The notes below the pieces were generated by a model that saw nothing but the letters and a program-made list of their open reading frames with translations, was not told where the DNA came from and did no database searches. A DNA stretch of 64,000 nucleotides from Qipengyuania seohaensis (lineage in GTDB: Bacteria > Pseudomonadota > Alphaproteobacteria > Sphingomonadales > Sphingomonadaceae): the NCBI RefSeq assembly GCF_002795865.1, contig NZ_CP024920.1, positions 2,825,001-2,889,000 on the forward strand, written 5' to 3'. This document shows, one piece after another, positions 26,552 to 36,532 of the stretch (position 1 is the first letter of the stretch; the number at the start of each line of letters is the position of its first letter). A program made the position numbers and the translations under genes.

Positions 26552-27400
26552 ATGGCAACGCTTCATTCCGCGCCCCGATTTACCCAGATCGACGGCCTCA
26601 AGAACACGATCTCCGCTGCACTTGGCGATCATCTCGTCGAGGCGCACGAAGAGCATGGCGAACTGCTTGTCCACGTCCAGCGTGGCAGCATCGAGAGCGT
26701 CCTGCGCACCCTGCGCGATGATTTCGAATACCAACAGCTGATGGAAATCGCCGGTGTCGATTACCCGAGCCGTGATGAGCGGTTCGAAGTGGTCTACATG
26801 CTGCTTTCGGTCACCACCAACAATCGCATCATGGTCAAGTGCCGTGCCTCGGAAGACACGCCGGTGCCTACCGTGACGACTCTCTGGCCCAATGCGGGCT
26901 GGCTGGAGCGTGAAGTCTTCGACATGTACGGCGTGTTGTTCGACGGGAATACCGACCTGCGTCGTATCCTGACCGACTATGGCTTCGAAGGTCATCCATT
27001 CCGCAAGGACTTCCCGCTCACGGGCTATGTCGAATTGCGGTACTCCGAAGACGAGAAACGCGTCGTCTACGAACCTGTGAAGCTGGCTCAGGACCTGCGC
27101 CAGTTCGACTTCATGAGCCCGTGGGAAGGCGCGGATTACGTCCTTCCGGGCGACGAAAAGGCGGATATGCCGCCAATCGACGATCCCAAGACCACCGAAA
27201 GCCCCAAGCAGACGGGTGCCGGTGCAAAGGCCGACGAAAAGGCAGCCGAGAAGGTCAGCGCCGATGCGCCTGCCGAAAAAGACGGCGGTGCCGATGCTCC
27301 GCCTCCTGAGCCGACAGAAGACCGGCCCAAGCGCAAGAAGCGTGTCGGCAAGACGACCGATACCGCCAAGGCGACAAAGCCGAAGAAGGGCGCCAATTGA
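26552..27400 (+). CDS. nuoC: NADH-quinone oxidoreductase subunit C with long basic/acidic tail
   Basis: Peripheral-arm subunit of complex I, 282 residues. The conserved core ends with the [20 protein letters not shown] signature (about 135-154) and the FDFMSPWEG end (about 185-192). Beyond residue 200 comes a tail of some 80 residues rich in Lys, Ala, Pro, Glu and Asp, which is not part of the usual NuoC fold and should be disordered. NuoC is separate from NuoD, unlike the E. coli fusion. The stop overlaps the next ATG by one base. Confidence 0.93.
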   Translation: MATLHSAPRFTQIDGLKNTISAALGDHLVEAHEEHGELLVHVQRGSIESVLRTLRDDFEYQQLMEIAGVDYPSRDERFEVVYMLLSVTTNNRIMVKCRASEDTPVPTVTTLWPNAGWLEREVFDMYGVLFDGNTDLRRILTDYGFEGHPFRKDFPLTGYVELRYSEDEKRVVYEPVKLAQDLRQFDFMSPWEGADYVLPGDEKADMPPIDDPKTTESPKQTGAGAKADEKAAEKVSADAPAEKDGGADAPPPEPTEDRPKRKKRVGKTTDTAKATKPKKGAN

Positions 27401-27930
27401 TGCGCGCGCTTGTCCTTCCTCTGACTGCGCTCGCGCTCGCGGCGTGCTCGTCCGAGCCTGCGCCGCAGGAAAGTGCGGATGATTTCGCCAGTCGCATCAA
27501 TGGGGCGGGCCAAGCACCTGCCGCATCGGTGGACGCCGACGCGCCGAATGTCGCTCAGCAGGCTCCTCCTGCAGGTGCCAATGTGACCCAGCTCGAGCAG
27601 CTTCGCGACATCGCCAATGTCGACATGGGTCCGCGCGATGGCGGCTGCACCTTCATGGATGGCAATCGCGAACTCGTGATGGCTAGCGCGCTCAAGGAAC
27701 CGACCTTGCCCGGCAAGGCAGTTATCCGCGTTGGAGGCGGCCTGACGCTGCTCGACACGGCCCCCGGTGGTCTCGATTCGATCAAGGCAGGCGCCATATT
27801 TTCAGGTGAGGGCGTGACCGTCCAGGTTGCGCCGCAGGCAGGCGATGCGGCTTCGCGTCCCGCCAACCTCACCGTAAGCGCTGCCGATGGCAGCACCGCC
27901 ACCTACTCCGGCAAGTGGATTTGCGCATGA
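27400..27930 (+). CDS. lipoprotein encoded between nuoC and nuoD
   Basis: 176 residues with no family I recognise. The N-terminus is a lipoprotein signal with lipobox ALAAC, then a disordered Ala/Pro/Gln linker (about 20-60), then a compact strand-rich domain with a Cys in [14 protein letters not shown] and a final Cys in KWICA that may form a disulfide. It would sit in the periplasm, while NuoC and NuoD face the cytoplasm. It overlaps nuoC by one base and nuoD by four, so it is coupled to complex I expression. It may be an accessory factor or an unrelated passenger. Confidence 0.8.
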   Translation: MRALVLPLTALALAACSSEPAPQESADDFASRINGAGQAPAASVDADAPNVAQQAPPAGANVTQLEQLRDIANVDMGPRDGGCTFMDGNRELVMASALKEPTLPGKAVIRVGGGLTLLDTAPGGLDSIKAGAIFSGEGVTVQVAPQAGDAASRPANLTVSAADGSTATYSGKWICA

Positions 27931-29144
27931 GTACCGGTTTCCAACTCGAAGAATCGCCGACTACCGGCGACGAAACGATCACCAATTACACGATCAACTT
28001 CGGTCCCCAGCACCCTGCTGCGCACGGCGTGCTGCGCATGGTCATGGAGCTCGACGGCGAGATTATCGAACGGATCGACCCGCACGTCGGCCTGCTGCAT
28101 CGTGGCACCGAAAAGCTGATCGAGCACAAGACCTACCTGCAGGCGCTGCCGTATTTCGACCGTCTGGATTACTGTTCGCCGCTGGCGCAGGAATACAGCT
28201 ACGTACTCGCCATCGAAAAGCTGATGAATGTCGAGGTTCCCGAGCGTGCACAGTACATCCGAGTGCTGTTCGCCGAGCTGACGCGCATCTGCAACCACAT
28301 GCTCAACATCGGTGCGCACGTCATGGACGTCGGCGCGATGACGCCGAACCTGTGGGTGTTCGAACTGCGCGAAGACTGCATGAACTTCTTCGAGCGGATG
28401 AGCGGCGCGCGCATGCACCACGCTTACCTGCGCCCGGGCGGTGTCCACCAGGACGTGCCCGAAAAGCTGCTGGTCGATATCGGCGAGTGGATCGACACGC
28501 GGCTGCCCGAACTGTTCGGCGATGCGATGAGCCTGGTGCTCGACAACCGCATCTTCAAGCAGCGCAACGTCGATATCGCCGTGGTCAGCAAGGAAGACGC
28601 GCTGGCCTGGGGCTTCTCCGGCCCGATGATCCGCGCCGCCGGTATCCCGTGGGACCTCAGGAAGTCGCAGCCTTATGACGTCTACGACCGCATGGAATTC
28701 GACATTCCCGTCGGCACCAATTCGGACTGCTACGACCGCTTCGTGGTGCGCGTGAAGGAAGTTTACGAAAGCGCGAAGATCATCAAGCAGTGCCTGCGCG
28801 ACATGCCCACCGGCCCGATCGCCAGCAGCGACCGCAAGGTATCGCCGCCCAAGCGCGCCGAGATGAAGCAGTCGATGGAAGCGCTGATCCACCACTTCAA
28901 GCTCTATACCGAGGGCTTTCACGTGCCTGCGGGCGAGGTCTATGTCGCCACCGAAAGCCCCAAAGGCGAATTCGGCGTCTACCTCGTCAGCGACGGGTCG
29001 AACAAACCCTATCGCTGCAAGATCCGCCCGACGGCCTTCAGCCACCTTCAAGCAATGGATTTCATGTGCAAAGGTCATATGCTGCCCGATGCCACCGCCA
29101 TCCTCGGCGCAATCGATGTCGTGTTCGGGGAGTGTGACCGGTGA
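27927..29144 (+). CDS. nuoD: NADH-quinone oxidoreductase subunit D
   Basis: 49-kDa-type subunit of complex I forming much of the quinone-binding cavity, 405 residues. It shows the [14 protein letters not shown] start, the [12 protein letters not shown] segment, [15 protein letters not shown] and the C-terminal DVVFGECDR end that is typical of the family. The ATG overlaps the preceding lipoprotein stop by four bases. The stop overlaps a GTG that starts a 57-codon membrane gene. Confidence 0.95.
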   Translation: MSTGFQLEESPTTGDETITNYTINFGPQHPAAHGVLRMVMELDGEIIERIDPHVGLLHRGTEKLIEHKTYLQALPYFDRLDYCSPLAQEYSYVLAIEKLMNVEVPERAQYIRVLFAELTRICNHMLNIGAHVMDVGAMTPNLWVFELREDCMNFFERMSGARMHHAYLRPGGVHQDVPEKLLVDIGEWIDTRLPELFGDAMSLVLDNRIFKQRNVDIAVVSKEDALAWGFSGPMIRAAGIPWDLRKSQPYDVYDRMEFDIPVGTNSDCYDRFVVRVKEVYESAKIIKQCLRDMPTGPIASSDRKVSPPKRAEMKQSMEALIHHFKLYTEGFHVPAGEVYVATESPKGEFGVYLVSDGSNKPYRCKIRPTAFSHLQAMDFMCKGHMLPDATAILGAIDVVFGECDR

Positions 29145-29314
29145 CGCGCGCGAAATATACAGTGTTGGCGGGGGTTTTTCTCGTCCTTTATCTAGGTGCG
29201 CGTGTTACCGACCTCGATCTCGGCGGGTTCGGGTTGGGCCTTCTTTTCATCGCTGCAGTCTTCGGTTTGATGGCTGTCGTTAATCCGAACAATAAGAGCA
29301 GCAACAATGGCTGA
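29141..29314 (+). CDS. 57-aa two-helix membrane protein between nuoD and nuoE
   Basis: Very small protein starting with GTG on the nuoD stop (four-base overlap) and ending eight bases inside nuoE. It begins [11 protein letters not shown] and has two hydrophobic segments, about residues 7-20 and 30-48, joined by a loop containing Asp residues, with a hydrophilic Asn/Ser tail. No family is recognised. The overlaps on both sides and the clean membrane pattern support a real gene. It could be a single- or double-pass accessory subunit or assembly factor of complex I. Confidence 0.65.
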   Translation: MTRAKYTVLAGVFLVLYLGARVTDLDLGGFGLGLLFIAAVFGLMAVVNPNNKSSNNG

Positions 29315-29978
29315 CCGCAATCCCGCACCCGATACTCCAGAACTGCGCGAGCGCTGGGGCGCGTTCGAGTTCAACGAAAGCTACCGCGCACGCGCGGACA
29401 AGGCGATTGCGCGCTATCCCGAGGGGCGCCAACGCTCGGCCGTGATGCCGCTGCTCGACCTCGCCCAGCGCCAGGTCGGTGAGGAAACGAACACGCAGGG
29501 CTGGCTCCCGCTGCCGGTGATCGAATATGTCGCCGATTATCTCGACATGCCGGTGATCCGCGTGCTCGAAGTCGCCAGCTTCTACTTCATGTACAACATG
29601 AAGCCGGTGGGTAAGTACCACGTGCAGGTTTGCGGCACGACGCCCTGCATGCTGCGCGGCTCGGACGGTCTGTTCGAAACCTGCAAGAAGCGCGGCATGA
29701 AGAAGGGCCACGTCTCCGACGACGGCCTCTGGACGCTCACCGAAGTCGAATGCATGGGCAATTGCGCCACCGCGCCGATGGCCCAGATCAACGACGACAA
29801 TTACGAAGACCTCACGCCCGAGCGTCTGGACGAGATCCTCGACGAGCTGGCCGCGGGCAAACAGCCCAAGACCGGAACGCAGATCGAAGGCAAGAAGACC
29901 AGCGAGCCTGAAGGTGGTCCGACCACCCTCAAGGAAATGGTCGACGCGAACCACGATTACCGGAGTGAATGGTCATGA
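29307..29978 (+). CDS. nuoE: NADH-quinone oxidoreductase subunit E
   Basis: Peripheral subunit carrying [2Fe-2S] cluster N1a, 223 residues. The ligands are Cys109 and Cys114 (CGTTPC) and Cys149 and Cys153 (CMGNC). After the core the protein has a charged C-terminal extension of about 40 residues with Lys, Glu and Gly. It overlaps the small gene upstream by eight bases and the small gene downstream by four. Confidence 0.95.
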   Translation: MADRNPAPDTPELRERWGAFEFNESYRARADKAIARYPEGRQRSAVMPLLDLAQRQVGEETNTQGWLPLPVIEYVADYLDMPVIRVLEVASFYFMYNMKPVGKYHVQVCGTTPCMLRGSDGLFETCKKRGMKKGHVSDDGLWTLTEVECMGNCATAPMAQINDDNYEDLTPERLDEILDELAAGKQPKTGTQIEGKKTSEPEGGPTTLKEMVDANHDYRSEWS

Positions 29979-30118
29979 GCGCCGACTGGCTCACCATCAT
30001 CCTCGCCATCGTCGGCGTGATCATCGCGTGGAAGGTGCTCAAGGGTATCGTCAAGACCGTGGCACTCGTGGCAATTCTGATTGTCGCCGCCATCGTAGTC
30101 TTCGGGGGGATGGGATGA
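29975..30118 (+). CDS. 47-aa two-helix membrane protein between nuoE and nuoF
   Basis: Starts with MSADWLTIIL on the nuoE stop (ATGA overlap) and overlaps the next gene by four bases. Almost the whole protein is hydrophobic: a helix at about residues 5-18, a short basic turn WKVLKGIVK, then a second helix to about 44. No family is recognised. It is too short for many gene callers. Translational coupling on both sides supports expression with complex I. Confidence 0.6.
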   Translation: MSADWLTIILAIVGVIIAWKVLKGIVKTVALVAILIVAAIVVFGGMG

Positions 30119-30498
30119 TCGCGCTTCCGCTACGCACCGCTGCCGCATCAATTCTCGCGCTCGCATCCGCGGCCGTTTGGTTCGCAACGCCAATGGACGA
30201 GTCAGCGAAATCGCTACTGGCAACGGCGCTGATGGTACTTTCAGCTCTTTTGCAACCGCGGAATGTCGAAGGCGAGGGATCAACGCAGCCTCCGCTCATT
30301 TTGTGGCGTGACCGTGACATCGGGCAACAACTCACGATCATCATCTTTCACGGCGTCGTGTTAACCCTGCTCGCTGGCCTTGCCTATGTGCTCGCAACCA
30401 GCATCGAAGGATTTGTAGGAAACGTAATAGCCGCGGCACTTTTGTGTGCAGGTGTCTGGGTGACAGTCAGGAACTGGAAGAATCGCAATGCTGGCTGA
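30115..30498 (+). CDS. 127-aa membrane protein upstream of nuoF
   Basis: 127 residues with about four hydrophobic segments (around 5-22, 34-46, 72-93 and 100-118). A polar loop between the second and third holds a Trp/Arg/Asp patch ([10 protein letters not shown]), and the end is basic (RNWKNRN). No family is recognised. Codon choice looks less GC-biased than nuoF beside it. It overlaps the preceding 47-codon gene by four bases and nuoF by eleven. Confidence 0.65.
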   Translation: MIALPLRTAAASILALASAAVWFATPMDESAKSLLATALMVLSALLQPRNVEGEGSTQPPLILWRDRDIGQQLTIIIFHGVVLTLLAGLAYVLATSIEGFVGNVIAAALLCAGVWVTVRNWKNRNAG

Positions 30499-31780
30499 CA
30501 AGGATCGCATCTTTACCAACCTCTATGGCTTCCAGGACTGGGGCCTGAAGGCTGCGCAGCAGCGCGGCGACTGGGACGATACCAAGTCGCTGATCGCGCG
30601 CGGGCACGACAATATCATCGAGGAAATGAAGGCTTCTGGCCTTCGCGGCCGTGGTGGCGCAGGCTTCCCGACCGGTCTCAAATGGTCGTTCATGCCGAAG
30701 GAATCGAAGGACGGTCGTCCCAGCTTCCTCGTCATCAACGCCGACGAATCCGAGCCCGGTTCGTGCAAGGACCGCGAGATCATCCGCCACGATCCGCACA
30801 AATTGATCGAGGGCGCGCTGATCGCCGGTTACGCCATGCGGGCGAGGGCGGCCTATATCTACATCCGCGGCGAATATATCCGCGAGGCCGAAACGCTGCA
30901 GGCCGCGATCGACGAGGCCTATGACGCTGGCCTCATCGGCAAGAACGCTTCGAAGTCTGGCTATGATTTCGACGTGTTCCTGCACCGCGGCGCGGGTGCC
31001 TACATCTGCGGCGAAGAAACCGCGATGATCGAAAGCCTCGAAGGCAAGAAGGGCCAGCCCCGCCTCAAGCCGCCGTTTCCTGCAGGCGCGGGCCTCTATG
31101 GCTGTCCGACAACGGTCAACAATGTGGAATCGATCGCCGTTGTACCGACCATCCTACGCCGCGGCGCGAGCTGGTTTGCAAGCTTCGGCCGCGAGAATAA
31201 CAAGGGCACCAAGCTTTTCCAGATCAGCGGCCATGTGAACAAGCCCTGCGTGGTCGAGGAAGCGCTCAGCATCCCGTTCAGCGAGCTGATCGAGAAGCAC
31301 TGCGGCGGCATCATCGACGGCAAGGACAATCTCCTCGCCGTCATCCCGGGCGGTTCGTCGGTCCCGCTGGTTCCGGCAGAGCAAATCTGGGACGCGCCGA
31401 TGGATTTCGACGGTCTCAAGGACCTCGGGTCGGGCCTCGGCACGGCCGGCGTCATCGTAATGGACAAGTCGACCGACATCGTCCGCGCGATTTCGCGTCT
31501 AAGCTATTTCTACAAGCACGAGAGCTGCGGCCAGTGCACGCCCTGCCGTGAAGGCACGGGCTGGATGTGGCGCATGATGGAACGCCTGCGCACAGGCGAT
31601 GCGGCAATCGAGGAAATCGACATGCTGCAGCAGGTTACGAAGCAGGTCGAAGGTCACACCATCTGCGCGCTGGGCGATGCGGCGGCGTGGCCGATCCAGG
31701 GCCTCATCCGCCACTTCCGCCCCGAGCTCGAACGCCGGATCGAAGAACATAAAGCCAAGTTTGCGGAGGCCGCAGAATGA
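30488..31780 (+). CDS. nuoF: NADH-quinone oxidoreductase subunit F
   Basis: NADH-binding subunit of complex I, 430 residues, holding FMN and [4Fe-4S] cluster N3. FMN/NADH loops are seen as [10 protein letters not shown] (54-63) and [11 protein letters not shown]. The cluster ligands are Cys347, 350 and 353 (CGQCTPC) and Cys393 (TICALGD). It starts within the preceding small gene and its stop overlaps the next small membrane gene by four bases. Confidence 0.96.
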   Translation: MLADKDRIFTNLYGFQDWGLKAAQQRGDWDDTKSLIARGHDNIIEEMKASGLRGRGGAGFPTGLKWSFMPKESKDGRPSFLVINADESEPGSCKDREIIRHDPHKLIEGALIAGYAMRARAAYIYIRGEYIREAETLQAAIDEAYDAGLIGKNASKSGYDFDVFLHRGAGAYICGEETAMIESLEGKKGQPRLKPPFPAGAGLYGCPTTVNNVESIAVVPTILRRGASWFASFGRENNKGTKLFQISGHVNKPCVVEEALSIPFSELIEKHCGGIIDGKDNLLAVIPGGSSVPLVPAEQIWDAPMDFDGLKDLGSGLGTAGVIVMDKSTDIVRAISRLSYFYKHESCGQCTPCREGTGWMWRMMERLRTGDAAIEEIDMLQQVTKQVEGHTICALGDAAAWPIQGLIRHFRPELERRIEEHKAKFAEAAE

Positions 31781-32175
31781 GAACACGGCCTACCACCATT
31801 ACAGTCCTAGCGATCTACTTGATACTTGTGTTCTCCGTTTCCCTGATTGGAAGCTTGTATGGAGCCGCTACCGCAGCGGAACCTTACGATGTGAATACAT
31901 GGCTCCTGCTCGCACTGCCGAAGGTACTTGCGGTCGCTGCAGGTGTGGCATTGTGGCAGATGCTGCGGCTTGGCGCATATCTTTGGGCTGCTGGAATCAT
32001 GTTGGGGTGGGTGCTCGCGATAGCAATGAATACCGGCTTCTTTCCGAATTTCAGCACGGCCGCGCTCGTCTCGCTTTTAATCATCGGAGCTTCCGCTTGG
32101 GTGCTGATGAAAAATTGGAGCAGTCTCCGTGCTATTGGAGACGAACAGCACTCAGAAGGTGCAAATAATGCCTAA
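31777..32175 (+). CDS. 132-aa membrane protein between nuoF and nuoG
   Basis: Four hydrophobic segments (about 8-30, 42-60, 66-84 and 92-110) with a basic start (MRTRPTT) and an acidic hydrophilic tail. I do not recognise it, and it shows no clear similarity to the 127-aa protein upstream of nuoF. Its codons look less GC-rich than the flanking nuo genes, a hint of separate origin. It overlaps nuoF by four bases and nuoG by eight. Confidence 0.65.
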   Translation: MRTRPTTITVLAIYLILVFSVSLIGSLYGAATAAEPYDVNTWLLLALPKVLAVAAGVALWQMLRLGAYLWAAGIMLGWVLAIAMNTGFFPNFSTAALVSLLIIGASAWVLMKNWSSLRAIGDEQHSEGANNA

Positions 32176-34156
32176 AGTCACCGTAGACGGACAGGAACTA
32201 GAAGTCCCCGAGGGCGCGACCGTCCTTCAGGCCTGCGAACTTGCGGGGAAGGAAATTCCGCGCTTCTGCTATCACGAGCGGCTGAGCATCGCGGGCAACT
32301 GCCGCATGTGCCTGGTCGAGGTGAAGCCCGGTCCGCCCAAGCCGCAGGCGAGCTGCGCGCTTCCGGCCACCGAGGGGCAGGAAATCCGCACCGACACTCA
32401 GATGGTCAAGACCGCGCGCGAAGGGGTGATGGAGTTCCTCCTCATCAACCATCCGCTCGATTGCCCGATCTGCGATCAGGGCGGCGAATGCGACCTGCAG
32501 GACCAGTCGATGACCTATGGTCGCGGGGCGACGCGCTATCACGAGAACAAGCGCGCTGTGACCGAAAAATACATGGGCCCGCTTATCAAGACGGTCATGA
32601 CCCGCTGCATCCACTGCACCCGCTGCGTGCGCTTCAGCGAGGAAATCGCAGGCGTCGACGAAATCGGCGCGGTCGGTCGCGGCGAGGACATGCAGATCAC
32701 GACTTATCTCGAGCAGGCAGCCGAGCACGAGCTGTCGGCGAACGTGATCGACCTTTGCCCCGTCGGCGCGCTCACCTCGCGTCCCTATGCGTTCGAAGCG
32801 CGTCCGTGGGAACTCAAGAAGACACTCAGCATCGACGTTTCGGATGCGGTCGGCGCAAATATCCGCCTCGACAGCCGTGGCCGCGAAGTCATGCGCGCGC
32901 TTCCGCGCGTCAACGATGCGGTCAATGAAGAATGGCTGTCCGACAAGGGCCGCTACATGGTCGACGGCCTGTCCAAGCGTCGTCTCGACAAGGTCTTCAT
33001 GCGCAAGCGGGGTAAGTTGCAGCCCGCGACCTGGGACGAGGCTTTCAAGGCCATCGCCAAGGCCAAGCCGGGCAAGGCCATTGCCGCCGTCGCCGGTGAC
33101 ATGGTCGATTGCGAAACCATGTTCGCCGCCAAGTCGCTCCTTAAGGCCTGCGGTTCGAAGCTGATCGAAGGCCGCCAGACCGGCATGGATTACGACGTGT
33201 CGAACCTTGCAGCGGTCAATTTCAACTCGACCTTCGAGGGGCTTGAACACGCAGGCGCGATCCTGATTGTCGGAAGCCACATCCGCTGGGAAGCCCCGCT
33301 GGTTAACGTACGCATTCGCAAGGCCGTGAAACGCGGCGCGAAGGTTTACGTCGTCGGACCTTATTGGGACACGACCTATCCTGCCGAATTCCTTGGTGAA
33401 GACCTTGGCGTTCTCAACAAGCTCCCGAAGGACGTCGAGGACGCATTCGAGAATGCCGAACGCGGCGCGGTCATCGTCGGCGGCGGTGCGCTCAAGGGCG
33501 CGCATGGCAAGGCAATGGCGCTTGCCAGCGATTGGGGTGCGGACTTCAACGTCCTGCATTTCTCCGCCGCGCGCATGGGCGGCCTGATGCTCGGCTTCGC
33601 GCAAAAGGGCGGCATGGCGGACATCGTCAAAGCCAAGCCCAGGGTCCTCATCAGCCTCGGCGCTGACGAAATGGACTTCGAGCCGTTTGCAGATACGCTG
33701 AAGGTCTACATCGGGCACCACGGCGACAAGGGCGCGCATTCGGCGGACATCATCCTCCCGGCAGCGAGCTATGCCGAAAAGGACGGGACCTACGTCAACA
33801 CCGAAGGCCGCGTGCAGTTCGCCGAAAAGGCGGTATTCGCACCGGGTGACGCACGCGAGGACTGGACGATCCTGCGCGCGCTCGCCGATGCACTCAAGGT
33901 CGAGGTCGGCTTCGACAGTTTCGCACAGCTGCAGTCTGCGATGATCGCTGAAGTCCCGGCTCTCGGTGAGGAAGGCCTGGCCGATTATGGCTCGCTTCCC
34001 ACGGCCGACGCAAAGGCAAAGGCGGAAGGTACGATGAGCGCCTATCCGATCAAGGATTTCTACCTCACGAACCCCATCGCGCGTGCCAGCGAAGTGATGC
34101 AGCGTTGTTCCAGCGAACTGCTCCATGGCGGTGAGCTTGCGGAGGCGGCAGAATGA
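32168..34156 (+). CDS. nuoG: NADH-quinone oxidoreductase subunit G
   Basis: Largest peripheral subunit, 662 residues. Visible clusters: [2Fe-2S] N1b at Cys34, 45, 48 and 63; the His95-Cys99-102-108 site (HPLDCPICDQGGEC) for N5; and Cys147, 150, 153 and 197 for N4. No extra Cys set for cluster N7 was seen, as in other alphaproteobacteria. The C-terminal half is the molybdopterin-oxidoreductase-like domain without cofactor. The start [10 protein letters not shown] was chosen because the upstream part of the open frame belongs to the small membrane gene. Confidence 0.95.
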   Translation: MPKVTVDGQELEVPEGATVLQACELAGKEIPRFCYHERLSIAGNCRMCLVEVKPGPPKPQASCALPATEGQEIRTDTQMVKTAREGVMEFLLINHPLDCPICDQGGECDLQDQSMTYGRGATRYHENKRAVTEKYMGPLIKTVMTRCIHCTRCVRFSEEIAGVDEIGAVGRGEDMQITTYLEQAAEHELSANVIDLCPVGALTSRPYAFEARPWELKKTLSIDVSDAVGANIRLDSRGREVMRALPRVNDAVNEEWLSDKGRYMVDGLSKRRLDKVFMRKRGKLQPATWDEAFKAIAKAKPGKAIAAVAGDMVDCETMFAAKSLLKACGSKLIEGRQTGMDYDVSNLAAVNFNSTFEGLEHAGAILIVGSHIRWEAPLVNVRIRKAVKRGAKVYVVGPYWDTTYPAEFLGEDLGVLNKLPKDVEDAFENAERGAVIVGGGALKGAHGKAMALASDWGADFNVLHFSAARMGGLMLGFAQKGGMADIVKAKPRVLISLGADEMDFEPFADTLKVYIGHHGDKGAHSADIILPAASYAEKDGTYVNTEGRVQFAEKAVFAPGDAREDWTILRALADALKVEVGFDSFAQLQSAMIAEVPALGEEGLADYGSLPTADAKAKAEGTMSAYPIKDFYLTNPIARASEVMQRCSSELLHGGELAEAAE

Positions 34157-34344
34157 GCGATCCTTTCACACGCATGGTGGCGCGTTTCACACCGCATTTC
34201 CTGATCCTGTTTTTCGTTGCGGCTGTTGCCGCGACGATCCTTTCCGGCGGTCCGGTAATCGATAATGTCTTTTACGGCAGCTGGCTGTTGGTCGCTGCCG
34301 CTGCTCTCGTGCGGTTCGATATTCACATGGAAGGTCGCAAATGA
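34153..34344 (+). CDS. 63-aa two-helix membrane protein between nuoG and nuoH
   Basis: Begins [12 protein letters not shown], then two hydrophobic segments (about 14-30 and 39-54) and a basic end with DIHMEGRK. No family is recognised. It overlaps the nuoG stop by four bases and nuoH by four, so it is a coupled member of the operon. It is a possible accessory subunit of the complex I membrane arm. Confidence 0.65.
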   Translation: MSDPFTRMVARFTPHFLILFFVAAVAATILSGGPVIDNVFYGSWLLVAAAALVRFDIHMEGRK

Positions 34345-35402
34345 CCGAGTTCTTCCAATCCCTCGGCATGAGCTATGAATGGGCGTGGGGCGTAGCCACC
34401 GTCGCCGGCATCCTGCTCATCGCGCTGCCCCTGATGCTGGCAGTGGCCATGATCATTTATGTCGACCGCAAGGTCTGGGCGGCAATCAACCTGCGCCGCG
34501 GCCCCAATGTGGTCGGCCCCTTCGGCCTGCTGCAGAGCTTTGCCGACGGTCTGAAGGTTTTCTTGCAGGAAACCATTATCCCGAGCGCGGCGAACAAGGG
34601 TATCTTCCTGCTTGCGCCTATCGTGACCTTTACTGTCGCGCTGGCGGCTTGGGCCGTGATCCCATTCGATGCACGCATGGTCCTGGCCGATATCAACGTC
34701 GGGTTGCTATACATCCTCGCGATCAGTTCGCTGTCGGTCTACGGCATCATCATGGCGGGTTGGGCTTCGAACTCGAAGTATCCGTTCTTCTCGGCGATGC
34801 GCGCGTCGGCACAGATGATCAGCTATGAAGTCTCGATCGGCTTCATCCTCGTCTGCGTGGTCCTGTTTGCGGGCACCTTCAACCTCAACGACATTGTGCG
34901 TGCGCAGGAAGGCTTCGGCCTCGGCATCATAAACGCCTATGTGGTTCACCCGCTGATCTTTCCTATTTGGGTGATGTTCTTCATTTCCTGCCTGGCAGAA
35001 ACGCAGCGCGTTCCTTTCGACCTTACCGAGGCGGAATCGGAACTCGTCGCTGGCTACCAGACCGAATACAGCTCGATGAGCTTCGCGCTCTTCTGGCTCG
35101 GCGAGTATGCGAACATCCTGCTGATGTGCATCCTCAACGCGCTGCTGTTCTTCGGGGGCTGGCTGCCGCCGCTCGATATCGACCTCATTCCCTGGTTCGA
35201 TATTCCGGGCATCGTCTGGCTGCTGCTGAAGGCGTTTTTCTTCTTCTTCATGTTCAGCTGGGTCATGGCGACCGTCCCGCGCTATCGCTACGATCAGCTG
35301 ATGCGCCTGGGCTGGAAGGTATTCTTGCCGCTGAGCCTCGTTTTCGTCCTCGTCATTTCCGGTTACCTCATGGCGACCGGTCACTTCGGAGCCGCCGCAT
35401 GA
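34341..35402 (+). CDS. nuoH: NADH-quinone oxidoreductase subunit H
   Basis: Membrane subunit at the junction with the peripheral arm, 353 residues with eight or so helices. The signatures [20 protein letters not shown] near the first loop (quoted in part) and [20 protein letters not shown], which holds conserved acidic residues near the quinone entry, are clear. ATG overlaps the preceding small gene; the stop overlaps nuoI by four bases. Confidence 0.95.
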   Translation: MTEFFQSLGMSYEWAWGVATVAGILLIALPLMLAVAMIIYVDRKVWAAINLRRGPNVVGPFGLLQSFADGLKVFLQETIIPSAANKGIFLLAPIVTFTVALAAWAVIPFDARMVLADINVGLLYILAISSLSVYGIIMAGWASNSKYPFFSAMRASAQMISYEVSIGFILVCVVLFAGTFNLNDIVRAQEGFGLGIINAYVVHPLIFPIWVMFFISCLAETQRVPFDLTEAESELVAGYQTEYSSMSFALFWLGEYANILLMCILNALLFFGGWLPPLDIDLIPWFDIPGIVWLLLKAFFFFFMFSWVMATVPRYRYDQLMRLGWKVFLPLSLVFVLVISGYLMATGHFGAAA

Positions 35403-35884
35403 GCGTCGCCCATCTGATCAAATCGTTCACCCTGTGGGAGTTCGTGAAAGCGCACGCCCTCACGCTGAAGTATTTCTTCAAGCCCAAGGTCACGATCAAT
35501 TATCCGTTCGAGAAGAACCCGCTGAGCCCGCGTTTCCGCGGCGAGCATGCCCTGCGCCGCTATCCCAACGGGGAAGAGCGCTGCATCGCGTGCAAGCTGT
35601 GCGAAGCGGTCTGCCCGGCCCAGGCCATCACGATCGAGGCCGAGCCGCGCGAAGACGGCAGCCGCCGAACGACGCGCTACGACATCGACATGACGAAGTG
35701 CATCTACTGCGGTTTCTGCCAGGAAGCCTGCCCGGTGGATGCGGTCGTGGAAGGTCCGAACTTCGAATACGCAACCGAAACCCGCGAGGAGCTTCTTTAC
35801 GACAAGGCCAAGCTGCTCGCGAATGGTGACAAGTGGGAGCGGGCCATCGCCGCAAACCTTGAAGCCGACGCACCCTATCGCTAA
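35399..35884 (+). CDS. nuoI: NADH-quinone oxidoreductase subunit I
   Basis: Peripheral subunit with two [4Fe-4S] clusters (N6a and N6b), 161 residues. The ligands are Cys62, 65, 68 and 72 in [12 protein letters not shown] and Cys101, 104, 107 and 111 in [12 protein letters not shown]. The N-terminal amphipathic part is as usual for a protein lying on the membrane arm. The start [10 protein letters not shown] overlaps the nuoH stop; the longer open frame upstream is nuoH in another phase. Confidence 0.96.
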   Translation: MSVAHLIKSFTLWEFVKAHALTLKYFFKPKVTINYPFEKNPLSPRFRGEHALRRYPNGEERCIACKLCEAVCPAQAITIEAEPREDGSRRTTRYDIDMTKCIYCGFCQEACPVDAVVEGPNFEYATETREELLYDKAKLLANGDKWERAIAANLEADAPYR

Positions 35885-35911
35885 CCGCGCCGCAACCGTA
35901 ACCGGGGCAAC

Positions 35912-36532
35912 ATGATCCAGACTATCGCCTTTTACATGTTCGCGATCATCATGATTGCATCGGCCGTGATGGTAATCACGGCCCGCAATCCGGTGCATTC
36001 CGTCCTGTGGCTCATCCTCGCCTTCTTCAACGCCGCCGGCCTCATGGTCCTGGTCGGCGCCGAGTTCATCGCGATGCTGCTGGTCATCGTCTACGTCGGG
36101 GCGGTCGCCGTGCTGTTCCTGTTCGTGGTCATGATGCTCGACATCGATGTCGCGGCCATGCGCGCAGGGTTCATTCGCAACTTCCCGCTTGGCATCGTCG
36201 TGGCGCTGATACTGCTCGCTGAGCTGGTGCTGGGCATCGGCGCCTATAACGTCGGCTCGATCAACCTCGGTACGCCGCCTGCGGGAGATGCTTCTGTCGT
36301 GGCCGAAAGCAATACTGCCGCGATCGGTGCGCTGCTCTACACCAAGTATGTGTTCCTGTTCGAAATCGCGGGCATCATCCTGCTGGTTGCAATGATCGGC
36401 GCGATCGTCCTGACCCACCGTCCTTCCAAATCGAAGCGCGGGCAGCAGGACATCGGCAAGCAGGTTCGCCGCAATCCGGACGAGGCAACCGTCATGAAAC
36501 AGCCCGAAGTGGGCAAGGGAGTCGAGCTGTGA
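35912..36532 (+). CDS. nuoJ: NADH-quinone oxidoreductase subunit J
   Basis: Membrane-arm subunit of 206 residues with five helices. The conserved [20 protein letters not shown] helix (third) includes the pi-bulge region linked to proton-transfer coupling. The polar C-terminal end of about 35 residues is Lys/Arg-rich. It is 27 bases after nuoI, the longest gap in the operon since nuoA; GGGGCAAC precedes ATG. Confidence 0.94.
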   Translation: MIQTIAFYMFAIIMIASAVMVITARNPVHSVLWLILAFFNAAGLMVLVGAEFIAMLLVIVYVGAVAVLFLFVVMMLDIDVAAMRAGFIRNFPLGIVVALILLAELVLGIGAYNVGSINLGTPPAGDASVVAESNTAAIGALLYTKYVFLFEIAGIILLVAMIGAIVLTHRPSKSKRGQQDIGKQVRRNPDEATVMKQPEVGKGVEL

